Positions 1 to 6,327 of a stretch of 10,608 nucleotides of DNA are shown here, piece by piece. The notes under the pieces are model-generated. The model was not told the origin of the DNA. It made no database searches and saw nothing but the letters and a program-made list of their open reading frames with translations. Every line of letters starts with the position of its first letter. Positions within the stretch are counted from its first letter, which is position 1. A program made the position numbers and the translations under genes. This DNA is from an uncultured Clostridia bacterium (GTDB lineage Bacteria > Bacillota > Clostridia > Monoglobales > Firm-18): the NCBI GenBank assembly GCA_937914775.1, contig CALDNB010000138.1, positions 1 through 10,608 on the forward strand, written 5' to 3'.

Positions 1-458
1 ATATAAAATGTCATTTGTTTTCTGTCGCTTCGTACAAGTTGCGAAGATATTATCTTAAAAATCGATGGCCATATACCAAACTGAATCATTCCGTTAAACA
101 TCCATGCAAAAAGCATAACATAATAATTCTGATTAAAATATATTACCGCATTTGAAACCGCGGCACCCAAAAGCCCTATTTTAATGATTTTTTCGGGGCT
201 GTATTTATCTGATACAAGCCCTCCCACAACCTGAAGAGGTGTATAAACAAGATAAAACATGGCAGTAATAAATCCTGTCTGTGATTTTGTAAGAATCCCT
301 TCGGCAACAATACTTGCCAAAGCACCGTTAAAGGCATTTTTCGTCATATAAACCCCTGCATACATAAGCCACAAAAACAGGAAAAACATACGGCTTTTCT
401 TACGGCTTTCCAGATGAATATTTACTTCTGTTTCAATATTAACAGCATCTGTTTTCAT
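1..458 (-). CDS. OPA/GlpT-like major facilitator transporter, N-terminal part (cut by window edge)
   Basis: An open frame of 152 codons runs off the left edge, so the C-terminal half or more is missing. The ATG at 456-458 is preceded by AGAGGAG with 7 bases of spacing. After a hydrophilic lead of about 23 residues come hydrophobic segments at roughly 24-38, 62-82, 93-108 and 113-140. The MFS loop motif G-x-x-SDKYSPEK (about 80-90) sits between the second and third segments. YMTKNAF (38-43), the SDK-x-SPE loop and GMIQFGIWPS (123-132) line up with YxxRKNF, SDRxxPR and QGMGWPP of GlpT/UhpT-type organophosphate:phosphate antiporters. A lysine stands where GlpT has the substrate-binding arginine of RKNF. 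It lies 15 bases behind the Na+/phosphate cotransporter gene and is very likely cotranscribed. MFS membership is secure from what is visible. The substrate is inferred, and other MFS carriers remain possible. Confidence 0.82.
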   Translation of the reverse strand, partial: MKTDAVNIETEVNIHLESRKKSRMFFLFLWLMYAGVYMTKNAFNGALASIVAEGILTKSQTGFITAMFYLVYTPLQVVGGLVSDKYSPEKIIKIGLLGAAVSNAVIYFNQNYYVMLFAWMFNGMIQFGIWPSIFKIISSQLVRSDRKQMTFY

Positions 459-473
459 AATTATACTCCTCTT

Positions 474-2222
474 TTAAACCTGCTTGGTGTATTTTTTAAG
501 ATATGCTTCGTATTCCTGCTGGAAATAAGGACTCTCTTTTTTAATAATTCTTACAGATTCGTGAACATTTAAGTTGTATGCCGCAGCATCGATTACATAA
601 AGAGCAATATTTGAACAGTGGTCAGATGTTCTTTCAATGTTTGTAATAAGGTCTGACCATACAAACCCTGCCTCAATAGTGCAGCCGCCGTCCTGAAGTC
701 TGTCTATATGAGAATTTCTCATTCTGGATTTCAATGTGTCTATTACTGTTTCCAAAGGCTCAACCCTTTGTGCCGCTACAGCGTCATTATCCACAAAAGT
801 ACGTGTTGACAAATCAAGGATTTCACTTGTTGCCTTAAACAGCATATCAAGTTCTCCTTTTGCCTCATCGGAGAACTCCATTTTCTTTTCGTGAAGTTCT
901 TCTGCAGATTCTACAACGTTTACGCTATGGTCGGAAATTCTTTCAAAATCACCGATTAGTTTTAAAAGCATCGAAACTTCAGCACCCTCTTCGTCAGACA
1001 ACTGACATCTGCTTAATTTAACAAGGTAAGTTCCTAAAATATCCTCTAATTTATCTACTTTTGATTCGCTTTCTTTAACTTGTTCGCAACCTTTTTCATC
1101 GTAGTTTTTAACAAGTTCCATACTTTGTTTGAAACTTGCAACCGCTTCATTAGCCATTTTTATTACCAGTTCCCTACAATGCTCAAGTCCAATTGACGGT
1201 GTTGCAAGTAATCGTGCGTCAATAACCTCAACAGTATCCTCCTTGCCTGTATCAGGAACAAGTCTTATTGCAAGTTTTTCAAGAAGCGAACTTGCAGGGA
1301 ATAAAACTGCTGTACATAACAGATTAAATATCGAATGGCATACCGCTATTCCCAAAAAACCTGCCGCCTGGTCTAAAAATACAGGCTTTAAAAAATATGA
1401 AATTAAACCGAACACTGTAAGCCATACGATAGAGCCAACTACGTTAAATGCAAGATGCACAACTGCAGCCCTTTTTGCATTTTTATTAGCACCAAAAGAT
1501 GAAATAATGGCGGTTACGCAAGTACCTATATTTTGTCCCATAATAATCGGGATTGCTGCACCGTAAGAAACCTGTCCTGTTACAGAAAGTGCCTGTAGGA
1601 TACCCACAGATGCCGATGAACTTTGAATAATGGCAGTTAACACCGCACCAACAATAAGTCCAAGAACAGGGTTTTTGAATGCTATAAACAAATTCTGAAA
1701 TGCGGGTACATCTGCAAGACCTGATACCGCGCCGCTCATTGCGTCCATACCAAACATCAGAGTTGCAAAACCAAGAAGAATAGTTGCAGTGTCTTTTTTC
1801 TTGCTTGTTTTGCCAAACATAAGCAATATAATACCAACAAGTGCCAGAACAGGTGTAAAAGAAGTGGGTTTTAACAGTTTAACAAACATATTTCCGCTTG
1901 AAATACCGCCTAAACTTAACAACCACGCCGTAACTGTTGTACCTATATTTGCGCCCATTATAATACTTATTGACTGTTTTAAAGTCATAAGGCCCGAGTT
2001 AACGAAACCTACAACCATAACTGTTGTCGCAGAAGAACTTTGTATAATAGCAGTAACTGCAAGACCTGTCAGAAAGCCCGTAAACTTATTATTTGTAAGT
2101 TTACCAAGGATTGCACGAAGACCGCCACCCGCACGTCGTTCCAAAGCGCTGCCCATAATATCCATTCCGAAAAGGAACAGACAAAGACCACCGATTAATG
2201 CAAGTACGTCAAAAATGTCCAT
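474..2222 (-). CDS. Na+/phosphate cotransporter family protein (NptA/YjbB type) with PhoU-like C-terminal domain
   Basis: The protein has 582 residues. Two inverted-repeat Na/Pi cotransport modules are visible by their paired signatures: QSSSATTV (61-68) with GANIGTTVT (90-98), and QSSSASVG (200-207) with GQNIGTCVT (229-237). The QSSS motifs are the known core of Na+-coupled phosphate carriers of the SLC34/NptA family. Hydrophobic segments fill about residues 5-310. The rest, about 340-565, is helical and hydrophilic, with two PhoU-type signatures, DFERISDHSVN (425-435) and NIERTSDHCSN (528-538), as in many bacterial homologues. Role: phosphate movement across the cytoplasmic membrane, with the PhoU-like tail probably regulatory. 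Direction of transport cannot be read from sequence. The ATG at 2220-2222 has AAAGGAGA 9 bases upstream, inside the end of the HAD gene, and only 2 bases separate the two genes, which suggests translational coupling. Confidence 0.93.
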   Translation of the reverse strand: MDIFDVLALIGGLCLFLFGMDIMGSALERRAGGGLRAILGKLTNNKFTGFLTGLAVTAIIQSSSATTVMVVGFVNSGLMTLKQSISIIMGANIGTTVTAWLLSLGGISSGNMFVKLLKPTSFTPVLALVGIILLMFGKTSKKKDTATILLGFATLMFGMDAMSGAVSGLADVPAFQNLFIAFKNPVLGLIVGAVLTAIIQSSSASVGILQALSVTGQVSYGAAIPIIMGQNIGTCVTAIISSFGANKNAKRAAVVHLAFNVVGSIVWLTVFGLISYFLKPVFLDQAAGFLGIAVCHSIFNLLCTAVLFPASSLLEKLAIRLVPDTGKEDTVEVIDARLLATPSIGLEHCRELVIKMANEAVASFKQSMELVKNYDEKGCEQVKESESKVDKLEDILGTYLVKLSRCQLSDEEGAEVSMLLKLIGDFERISDHSVNVVESAEELHEKKMEFSDEAKGELDMLFKATSEILDLSTRTFVDNDAVAAQRVEPLETVIDTLKSRMRNSHIDRLQDGGCTIEAGFVWSDLITNIERTSDHCSNIALYVIDAAAYNLNVHESVRIIKKESPYFQQEYEAYLKKYTKQV

Positions 2223-2224
2223 AA

Positions 2225-3010
2225 TTATAAGTCTCCTTTTATTAAGTCTCCAACACCGTTAGCAATATATTTCGGTCTGTAAGGGAAGTTGTTTATATCT
2301 TCCAATGCAGTTACACCGCTTAATACCAAAACTGTATCAACGTTTGATTCTATTCCTGCAATTATATCTGTGTCCATTCTGTCACCAATAAATGCAATCT
2401 GATTACTGTGGCAGTCAAGTTTATTAAGACCGTGACGAAGCATAAGTGGGTTTGGTTTTCCCACAAAGTACGCCTTTTTGCCTGTTGCAATTTCAATTGG
2501 TGCAATTAAAGAGCCTGTGGCAGGCATAACGCCGTGTTCTGTAGGTCCTGTAACATCGGGGTTTGCACCGATTAGTTTAGCACCTTTTCTTACAAGGTCT
2601 ATTGCCTTTTCAAGTTTTTCAAAATTATATGTTCTTGTTTCACCTACAACCACATAGTCTGGGTTAACGTCGTTCATATATATACTTTTATCGTACAACG
2701 CTTTAGTAAGTGCCGCCTCGCCAATTACATAGGCTGTACAGCCGGGGTTCTGGCTGTGTAAAAACTCCGCTGTTGCCATTGCACTTGTATAAAAATGGTC
2801 GGCAGAAACCGAAAGTCCCATTCTTTCAAGCTTCATACTGAGCTCGTGCGGAGTTCTTTCGGGGCTGTTTGTTAAAAACACGAATTTCTTGTTGTTTTCG
2901 ATAAGCCAGTTAACAAATTCCCTTACGCCGTCAAGTATTACGTTACCGTGATATATAACACCGTCCATATCACATATAAAACCGTCTTTTTCTAAAATTT
3001 CTTTAATCAT
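2225..3010 (-). CDS. HAD-superfamily phosphatase, NagD/AraL (subclass IIA) type
   Basis: The 261-residue protein carries all four HAD motifs. Motif I is DMDGVIYHG, with nucleophile D14 and acid/base D16. Motif II is TNSP (47-50). Motif III is K185 in GKPNP. Motif IV is GDRMDTDI, with D210 and D215 for Mg2+. The large cap between motifs II and III (about 65-180) and the DGVxxxG signature place it in subclass IIA with NagD, AraL and 4-nitrophenylphosphatase/phosphoglycolate phosphatase relatives. It should hydrolyse small phosphorylated metabolites in the cytosol; the substrate cannot be told. Length is normal for the family. The ATG at 3008-3010 follows AAAAAGGAG with a 5-base spacer. It is the first gene after the ribosomal operon terminator and is followed 2 bases later by the Na+/phosphate carrier, so it probably leads a phosphate-related operon. 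Confidence 0.93.
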   Translation of the reverse strand: MIKEILEKDGFICDMDGVIYHGNVILDGVREFVNWLIENNKKFVFLTNSPERTPHELSMKLERMGLSVSADHFYTSAMATAEFLHSQNPGCTAYVIGEAALTKALYDKSIYMNDVNPDYVVVGETRTYNFEKLEKAIDLVRKGAKLIGANPDVTGPTEHGVMPATGSLIAPIEIATGKKAYFVGKPNPLMLRHGLNKLDCHSNQIAFIGDRMDTDIIAGIESNVDTVLVLSGVTALEDINNFPYRPKYIANGVGDLIKGDL

Positions 3011-3044
3011 ATTTTCTCCTTTTTCTGTAAAATAATATATATGT

Positions 3045-3065
3045 CAAGCACAGTTTTGTGTCTTG
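3045..3065 (-). other. Imperfect hairpin in the leader of the HAD-phosphate operon
   Basis: CAAGCACA (3045-3052) can pair with TGTG plus CTTG (3058-3065) around a 4-base loop, with one bulged base, giving an 8-bp stem. Its low-coordinate edge overlaps a TTGACA hexamer on the minus strand (3042-3047). The structure is modest and could be chance in AT-rich sequence. Confidence 0.3.
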
Positions 3066-3071
3066 TTTTTC

Positions 3072-3095
3072 AAATTCGAATTTTCCCCTATTATA
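3072..3095 (-). promoter_or_regulatory. Possible promoter -10 with adjoining palindrome ahead of the HAD phosphatase gene
   Basis: A perfect TATAAT lies on the minus strand at 3090-3095, about 80 bases before the HAD start and just after the ribosomal operon terminator, where a new promoter is needed. Seven bases downstream begins a perfect 12-base palindrome, AAATTCGAATTT (3072-3083), covering the expected transcription start, where a repressor could sit. No good -35 hexamer is found at 16-18 bases (the position reads AAAAAA), which weakens the call. Confidence 0.3.
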
Positions 3096-3141
3096 ATAAT
3101 GATAACACACATTTTTTTCCTTTGCAATATAAAATTTCAAG

Positions 3142-3171
3142 AAAAAAAGGACTTGTTTTCACAAGTCCTTT
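3142..3171 (-). terminator. Intrinsic terminator of the spc-alpha ribosomal operon
   Basis: On the minus strand a perfect 11-bp stem (arms 3161-3171 and 3146-3156) closes a GAAA tetraloop (3157-3160). It runs straight into a seven-T tract (3142-3148), whose first three bases also close the stem. It starts 6 bases after the rplQ stop codon. Stem, stable GNRA-type loop and U-tract are all in the order needed to stop minus-strand transcription, so rplQ should be the last gene of the ribosomal unit. Confidence 0.95.
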
Positions 3172-3176
3172 AAAAA

Positions 3177-3518
3177 TTATACTAATTCGATAATTGCCAT
3201 TTCAGCAGCGTCACCACGACGAGGTCCGATTTTAATAATTCTTGTATATCCGCCTTGTCTGTCAGCATACTTAGGAGCGATTTCATCGAATAATTTTTTA
3301 ACAACATCTTCTTTTGTGATGAATGTAAGAGCATTTCTGCGAGAATGTAAAGTATTTTCTTTACCTAATGTAATCATTTTTTCTGCAGTACTTCTTACTT
3401 CTTTTGCTTTAGCAACGGTTGTTTCAATTTTACCGTTTTCCAAAAGAGAAGTAGTTAGATTTTTAAGCATAGCAACTCTTTGGTCAGTTGGTCTGCTGAA
3501 TTTTCTGTTTACAGCCAT
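3177..3518 (-). CDS. rplQ: Large-subunit ribosomal protein bL17
   Basis: The 113-residue protein matches bacterial L17 from end to end. It has the N-terminal NRKFSRPTDQRVAMLKNL segment, the helix GKIETTVAKAKEVRSTAEKMI (about 29-49) and the C-terminal GGYTRIIKIGPRRGDAAEMAIIELV strand (about 89-113). L17 binds 23S rRNA near the exit side of the large subunit. The ATG at 3516-3518 is preceded by GAAGGAGGT with 8 bases of spacing. It lies 30 bases after rpoA and 6 bases before the terminator, the usual last position of the alpha operon. It is at the short end of the family (about 110-130 residues) but complete. Confidence 0.98.
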   Translation of the reverse strand: MAVNRKFSRPTDQRVAMLKNLTTSLLENGKIETTVAKAKEVRSTAEKMITLGKENTLHSRRNALTFITKEDVVKKLFDEIAPKYADRQGGYTRIIKIGPRRGDAAEMAIIELV

Positions 3519-3548
3519 TAGATTGTACCTCCTTCTTCAATAATAGGA

Positions 3549-4499
3549 TTATTCTTCCTCTTTGGCTAAATCCATATCAAAACTATGAAGTTTCTGGATA
3601 ACCTCTTCCAATGATTTTCTTCCAAGGTTTCTGACCTTCATCATTTCATCCTCGGTTTTGTTTGTCAAGTCTTCAACAGTATTGATACCGGCTCTCTTTA
3701 GACAGTTGTATGAACGAACTGACAAGTCAAGTTCTTCAATTGTCATTTCAAGAACTTTCTCTTTCTTTGAATCCTCTTTTTCAATCATAACTTCAGTATT
3801 TCTTGCTCTGTCTGTAAGGTCAATAAACAAGTTTAAGTGCTCACTCATAATTTTAGCACCTAAAGATACTGCCTCTTCAGGAGTAATAGTACCGTCTGTC
3901 CACACATCAAGAGTTAATTTATCATAATCGGTAACTTGACCTACACGTGTATTTTCAACAGTATAGTTCACCTTGCGCACCGGTGAGAACAAAGAATCTA
4001 CCGGTATGTTGCCGATTATGCCCTGATTTGTAGTTCTGTTCTTTTCAGCGGATACATAACCTCTGCCATGATTAATAACAATTTCCATATATAATTTTGC
4101 GTCTTCATTAAGTGTAGCAATATGCAAATCTCCGTTTAGGATTTCAACATCAGCATCTGCTTTGATGTGTCTTGCACATACCTCTCCGGCACCTTCTGCT
4201 TCAATGTATAAAACTTTAGGACCGTCGCTGTATAGTTTAGCATTAAGATTTTTAATATTTAAAACTATTTCAGTAACATCTTCTTTAACACCGGGTATTG
4301 TAGAGAATTCATGCAACACGCCGTCGATTTTAATAGAAGATACTGCTACGCCAGGCAATGATGAAAGTAAAATTCTTCTTAGTGAGTTACCAAGTGTCAT
4401 ACCGTAACCGCGTTCTAATGGTTCTACTTCAAATCTGCCGTAATCCCCTTGAGGACTTAATTCAACACATTCAACTTTTGGTTTTTCTATTTCAATCAT
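3549..4499 (-). CDS. rpoA: DNA-directed RNA polymerase subunit alpha
   Basis: With 316 residues it is full length for a Firmicute alpha subunit. The N-terminal domain (about 1-230) shows the assembly and dimerisation segment TLGNSLRRILLSSLPG (35-50). A charged linker (about 233-252) leads to the C-terminal domain (about 253-310), which binds promoter UP elements and activators: LDLSVRSYNCLKRAGI, with R262 in the place of E. coli R265, and the N-L-G-x-x-S turn at 291-296. Alpha nucleates core polymerase assembly. The start ATG at 4497-4499 has AAGGAGGG upstream. The 63-base gap after rpsD is longer than its neighbours' and contains small inverted repeats. Cotranscription with ribosomal proteins is the conserved bacterial arrangement. 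Confidence 0.98.
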   Translation of the reverse strand: MIEIEKPKVECVELSPQGDYGRFEVEPLERGYGMTLGNSLRRILLSSLPGVAVSSIKIDGVLHEFSTIPGVKEDVTEIVLNIKNLNAKLYSDGPKVLYIEAEGAGEVCARHIKADADVEILNGDLHIATLNEDAKLYMEIVINHGRGYVSAEKNRTTNQGIIGNIPVDSLFSPVRKVNYTVENTRVGQVTDYDKLTLDVWTDGTITPEEAVSLGAKIMSEHLNLFIDLTDRARNTEVMIEKEDSKKEKVLEMTIEELDLSVRSYNCLKRAGINTVEDLTNKTEDEMMKVRNLGRKSLEEVIQKLHSFDMDLAKEEE

Positions 4500-4539
4500 T
4501 AAATAACCCTCCTTGCCGTAATTAAAATTTGAAACAAAT

Positions 4540-4560
4540 GTAATATATTACGGGGGTAAT
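4540..4560. repeat. Overlapping small palindromes in the rpsD-rpoA gap
   Basis: GTAATATATTAC (4540-4551) is a perfect 12-base palindrome. It overlaps a 5-bp inverted repeat, ATTAC/GTAAT (4547-4551 and 4556-4560), around a four-base G loop on the plus strand. These occupy most of the upstream half of the 63-base gap between rpsD and rpoA. Function is unknown. A weak RNA structure, an operator or chance are all possible. Confidence 0.35.
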
Positions 4561-4562
4561 TA

Positions 4563-5189
4563 TTACTTAGAGTACAACTCGACGATAAGATGCTCTTCGA
4601 TTGGCAAATCAATATCATCTCTTGCTGCCTCTGCCAAAACTTTAGCAGTTAAAGTGTTCTTGTCTAAATCAAGCCACTTCGGAACCGCACGTGAAGCAGT
4701 AATTTCAAGTACGTCCTTAATTTTTGCACTGCTCTGGCTTCCTTCTTTGATTGCAATAACGTCACCGGGTTTTACTAAGTATGAAGGAATGTTCACCTTC
4801 TTACCGTTAACTGTAAAATGACCGTGTAAAACCAACTGTCTTGATTCTGGTCTTGATGTACCAAAACCTAATCTGTAAATAACATTATCAAGTCTGCTTT
4901 CAAGAATTGATAACAAGTTTTCACCTGTTACACCGGCTTTTTTGTTAGCCATTTCAAAGTATTTGGCGAACTGGCCTTCCAAAACTCCGTAGTAACGACG
5001 AGCCTTCTGTTTTTCTCTTAACTGCATGCCGTAACCTGATAATTTCTTTCTGCCCTGACCGTGTTGACCGGGAGCATAGTTACGTTTGTTAAGACCGCAT
5101 TTAGCAGTATAACATCTCTCGCCTTTTAAATATAATTTCTCGCCCTCTCGTCTGCAAAGTCTGCAAACAGGACCTGTATATCTTGCCAT
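4563..5189 (-). CDS. rpsD: Small-subunit ribosomal protein uS4, zinc-binding (C+) form
   Basis: The 208-residue S4 protein is a primary 16S rRNA binder that nucleates 30S assembly and, in several bacteria, represses its own operon. The N-terminus keeps four cysteines, C9, C12, C26 and C31 (C-x2-C-x13-C-x4-C), which form the zinc knuckle of the C+ paralogue class. The S4 RNA-binding domain covers about 98-160 (ESRLDNVIYRLGFGTSRPESRQ onward). The C-terminus IEEHLIVELYSK is typical. The ATG at 5187-5189 is preceded by AGGAGGTG. It sits between rpsK and rpoA, the ancestral alpha-operon position; Bacillus subtilis has moved rpsD elsewhere. Many Clostridia carry a second, cysteine-free S4, which cannot be judged from this window. 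Confidence 0.98.
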   Translation of the reverse strand: MARYTGPVCRLCRREGEKLYLKGERCYTAKCGLNKRNYAPGQHGQGRKKLSGYGMQLREKQKARRYYGVLEGQFAKYFEMANKKAGVTGENLLSILESRLDNVIYRLGFGTSRPESRQLVLHGHFTVNGKKVNIPSYLVKPGDVIAIKEGSQSSAKIKDVLEITASRAVPKWLDLDKNTLTAKVLAEAARDDIDLPIEEHLIVELYSK

Positions 5190-5195
5190 TTCTCG

Positions 5196-5210
5196 TTACA
5201 CCTCCTATAA
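5196..5210 (-). promoter_or_regulatory. rpsD Shine-Dalgarno sequence in a small inverted-repeat loop
   Basis: On the minus strand TTATA (5206-5210) and TGTAA (5196-5200) can pair (4 Watson-Crick pairs and one G-U) around the loop GGAGG (5201-5205), the rpsD ribosome binding site. The 5-bp stem is weak. It is listed because rpmJ and rpsM show the same layout. Confidence 0.35.
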
Positions 5211-5217
5211 TTAAAAA

Positions 5218-5613
5218 TCAAACACGACGTCTTTTTGGTGGACGGCAACCGTTGTGAGGAATTGGAGTTACATCTTTAATCATATTAACTTCAAGACCTG
5301 CTGCCTGTAATGCACGGATTGCTGCTTCACGACCAGCACCCGGACCTTTTACGTAAACTTCAACAGTTTTCATACCGTGTTCCATCGCTGCTTTTGCTGC
5401 AGTTTCTGCTGCCATCTGTGCAGCAAAGGGTGTGCTTTTCTTTGAACCTCTGAAGCCCAAACCACCTGCACTTGCCCATGAAATAGCATTACCTTGTGTA
5501 TCGGTAATTGTAACAAGTGTATTGTTAAAAGTACTGCGGATATGAGCCGCACCTTTTTCTATATTTTTGCGTTCTCTTCTTTTGCCTGTTCTTCTTGTTG
5601 TTGTTTTAGCCAT
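5218..5613 (-). CDS. rpsK: Small-subunit ribosomal protein uS11
   Basis: The 131-residue protein is S11 of the 30S platform, next to the anticodon-codon site of the E region. Recognisable segments are the basic N-terminus (TTTRRTGKRRERKN), AHIRSTFNNTLVTITDTQGN (23-42), SAGGLGFRGSKKSTPFAAQ (48-66), KGPGAGREAAIRAL (89-102) and the C-terminus TPIPHNGCRPPKRRRV. Length is normal. The ATG at 5611-5613 follows AAAGGAGGG. It is 32 bases behind rpsM and 28 bases ahead of rpsD. Confidence 0.98.
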   Translation of the reverse strand: MAKTTTRRTGKRRERKNIEKGAAHIRSTFNNTLVTITDTQGNAISWASAGGLGFRGSKKSTPFAAQMAAETAAKAAMEHGMKTVEVYVKGPGAGREAAIRALQAAGLEVNMIKDVTPIPHNGCRPPKRRRV

Positions 5614-5645
5614 TTGCGTAAATCCCTCCTTTTTAAGAAACTTTA

Positions 5646-6014
5646 TTATTTCTTCTTGTTAGCCATTGTACGCTTAGGACCTTTTCTGGTTCTTGCGTTT
5701 GTTTTAGTTTTCTGACCTCTTACAGGTAATCCTTTTCTGTGTCTGATACCACGGTAGCAGCCGATTTCCTGTAAACGCTTAATATCAAGCGCTACTTCAC
5801 GACGAAGGTCACCTTCAACTGTGTATTCTTTGTCTATAATATCACGAATTTTACCAACCTCGTCCTCTGTTAAGTCTTTGACTCTGGTGTCGGGATTAAT
5901 ACCTGCAGCGTCCAAAATCTTTTTTGAACTGCTCAAACCGATACCGAAAACATAAGTTAAACCTATTTCAATACGTTTTTCTCTTGGTAAGTCTACTCCT
6001 GCTATTCTTGCCAT
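5646..6014 (-). CDS. rpsM: Small-subunit ribosomal protein uS13
   Basis: The 122-residue S13 protein sits in the 30S head and contacts the P-site tRNA and the large subunit. MARIAGVDLPREKRIEIGLTYVFGIG opens the helix-two-turn-helix region. GCYRGIRHRKGLPVRGQ (85-101) and the basic tail NARTRKGPKRTMANKKK, which reaches the tRNA sites, complete it. The ATG at 6012-6014 has TGGAGGTG upstream, and that site lies in the loop of a 6-bp inverted repeat. The gene is separated from rpmJ by 153 bases, by far the largest gap within the operon, and that gap looks structured. As first gene of the alpha operon in E. coli, rpsM is preceded by the S4-binding translational operator; a similar role here is inference only. 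Confidence 0.98.
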   Translation of the reverse strand: MARIAGVDLPREKRIEIGLTYVFGIGLSSSKKILDAAGINPDTRVKDLTEDEVGKIRDIIDKEYTVEGDLRREVALDIKRLQEIGCYRGIRHRKGLPVRGQKTKTNARTRKGPKRTMANKKK

Positions 6015-6019
6015 TTTAA

Positions 6020-6041
6020 CAAATTCACCTCCATTAATTTG
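6020..6041 (-). promoter_or_regulatory. Hairpin presenting the rpsM Shine-Dalgarno sequence
   Basis: On the minus strand CAAATT (6036-6041) is followed after ten bases by its exact complement AATTTG (6020-6025). The ten-base loop contains GGAGG (6028-6032), the rpsM ribosome binding site. It lies between the structured element at 6066-6150 and the rpsM start. The stem is A/U-rich and marginal by itself, so it could act as a switchable translation control only with help from a ligand or the upstream fold. Confidence 0.4.
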
Positions 6042-6065
6042 AAGCCGTCTGTTTTACTAAATCCG

Positions 6066-6150
6066 CTGTTATCTCATTGCTTAGCGGGCACAAACCACCG
6101 CACAAGGATGGTTGTTTCTGCCACACTCTCAATGTCAGCCGCAATAACAG
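6066..6150 (-). promoter_or_regulatory. Candidate structured RNA leader upstream of rpsM (three-way-junction-like fold)
   Basis: Within the rpmJ-rpsM gap the minus-strand RNA can form a closing stem CUGUUAU/AUAACAG (6144-6150 with 6066-6072, 7 bp). GCGG/CCGC (6139-6142 with 6084-6087) or, alternatively, GCAAU pairing (6141-6145 with 6076-6080) extends it. Two hairpins lie inside. One at 6118-6138 has CUG-ACAU against GUGU-G-CAG with one mismatch. The other at 6090-6115 has ACAACCA/UGG(U)UUGU plus CC/GG around UUGUGC. The stretch is clearly less AT-rich than other gaps of the operon. Position before rpsM matches that of the E. coli alpha-operon S4 operator, but I see no sequence identity to that element. 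The fold was found by eye; no energy was calculated. Confidence 0.5.
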
Positions 6151-6167
6151 TTGATTTTAAAAACTTA

Positions 6168-6281
6168 TCAGCCTTGTCTCTGTTTGTGTTTTGGATTCTC
6201 ACAAATTACCATTATTTTGCCTTTTCTCTTGATTATCTTGCATTTTTCGCACATCTTCTTAACTGATGGCCTTACTTTCAT
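6168..6281 (-). CDS. rpmJ: Large-subunit ribosomal protein bL36, zinc-binding form
   Basis: A 37-codon frame runs from the ATG at 6279-6281 to TGA at 6168-6170. It begins MKVRPSVKKMCEKCKIIKR and ends NPKHKQRQG, a complete L36 of the normal size. The zinc ligands C11, C14, C27 and H32 are all present, so this is the C+ type. L36 is the smallest bacterial ribosomal protein and stabilises 23S rRNA near the base of the L7/L12 stalk. GGAGG (6291-6295) lies 9 bases before the start. It is placed between infA (46 bases upstream) and rpsM, the standard position. Confidence 0.97.
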   Translation of the reverse strand: MKVRPSVKKMCEKCKIIKRKGKIMVICENPKHKQRQG

Positions 6282-6284
6282 TTT

Positions 6285-6300
6285 TATACACCTCCGTATA
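6285..6300 (-). promoter_or_regulatory. rpmJ Shine-Dalgarno sequence inside a perfect 5-bp inverted repeat
   Basis: On the minus strand TATAC (6296-6300) and GTATA (6285-6289) are exact complements flanking the loop GGAGGT (6290-6295), which is the rpmJ ribosome binding site. It has the same layout as the rpsM and rpsD sites. The stem is short, so this may be chance. Confidence 0.35.
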
Positions 6301-6327
6301 ATTAAAACGCCTGATTATATAAATTTA

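Noticed and set aside
1129..2262. Long open frames on the plus strand opposite the Na+/phosphate cotransporter gene
   Set aside because: They are antisense to a clearly conserved protein, show no recognisable domain and lack convincing ribosome binding sites.
3042..3047. TTGACA on the minus strand as a -35 box for the phosphatase gene
   Set aside because: No acceptable -10 hexamer lies 16-18 bases downstream; that position reads A-rich sequence next to the ribosome binding site.
5370..5552. A 60-codon minus-strand frame within rpsK
   Set aside because: It is a shifted-frame shadow of the conserved S11 gene.
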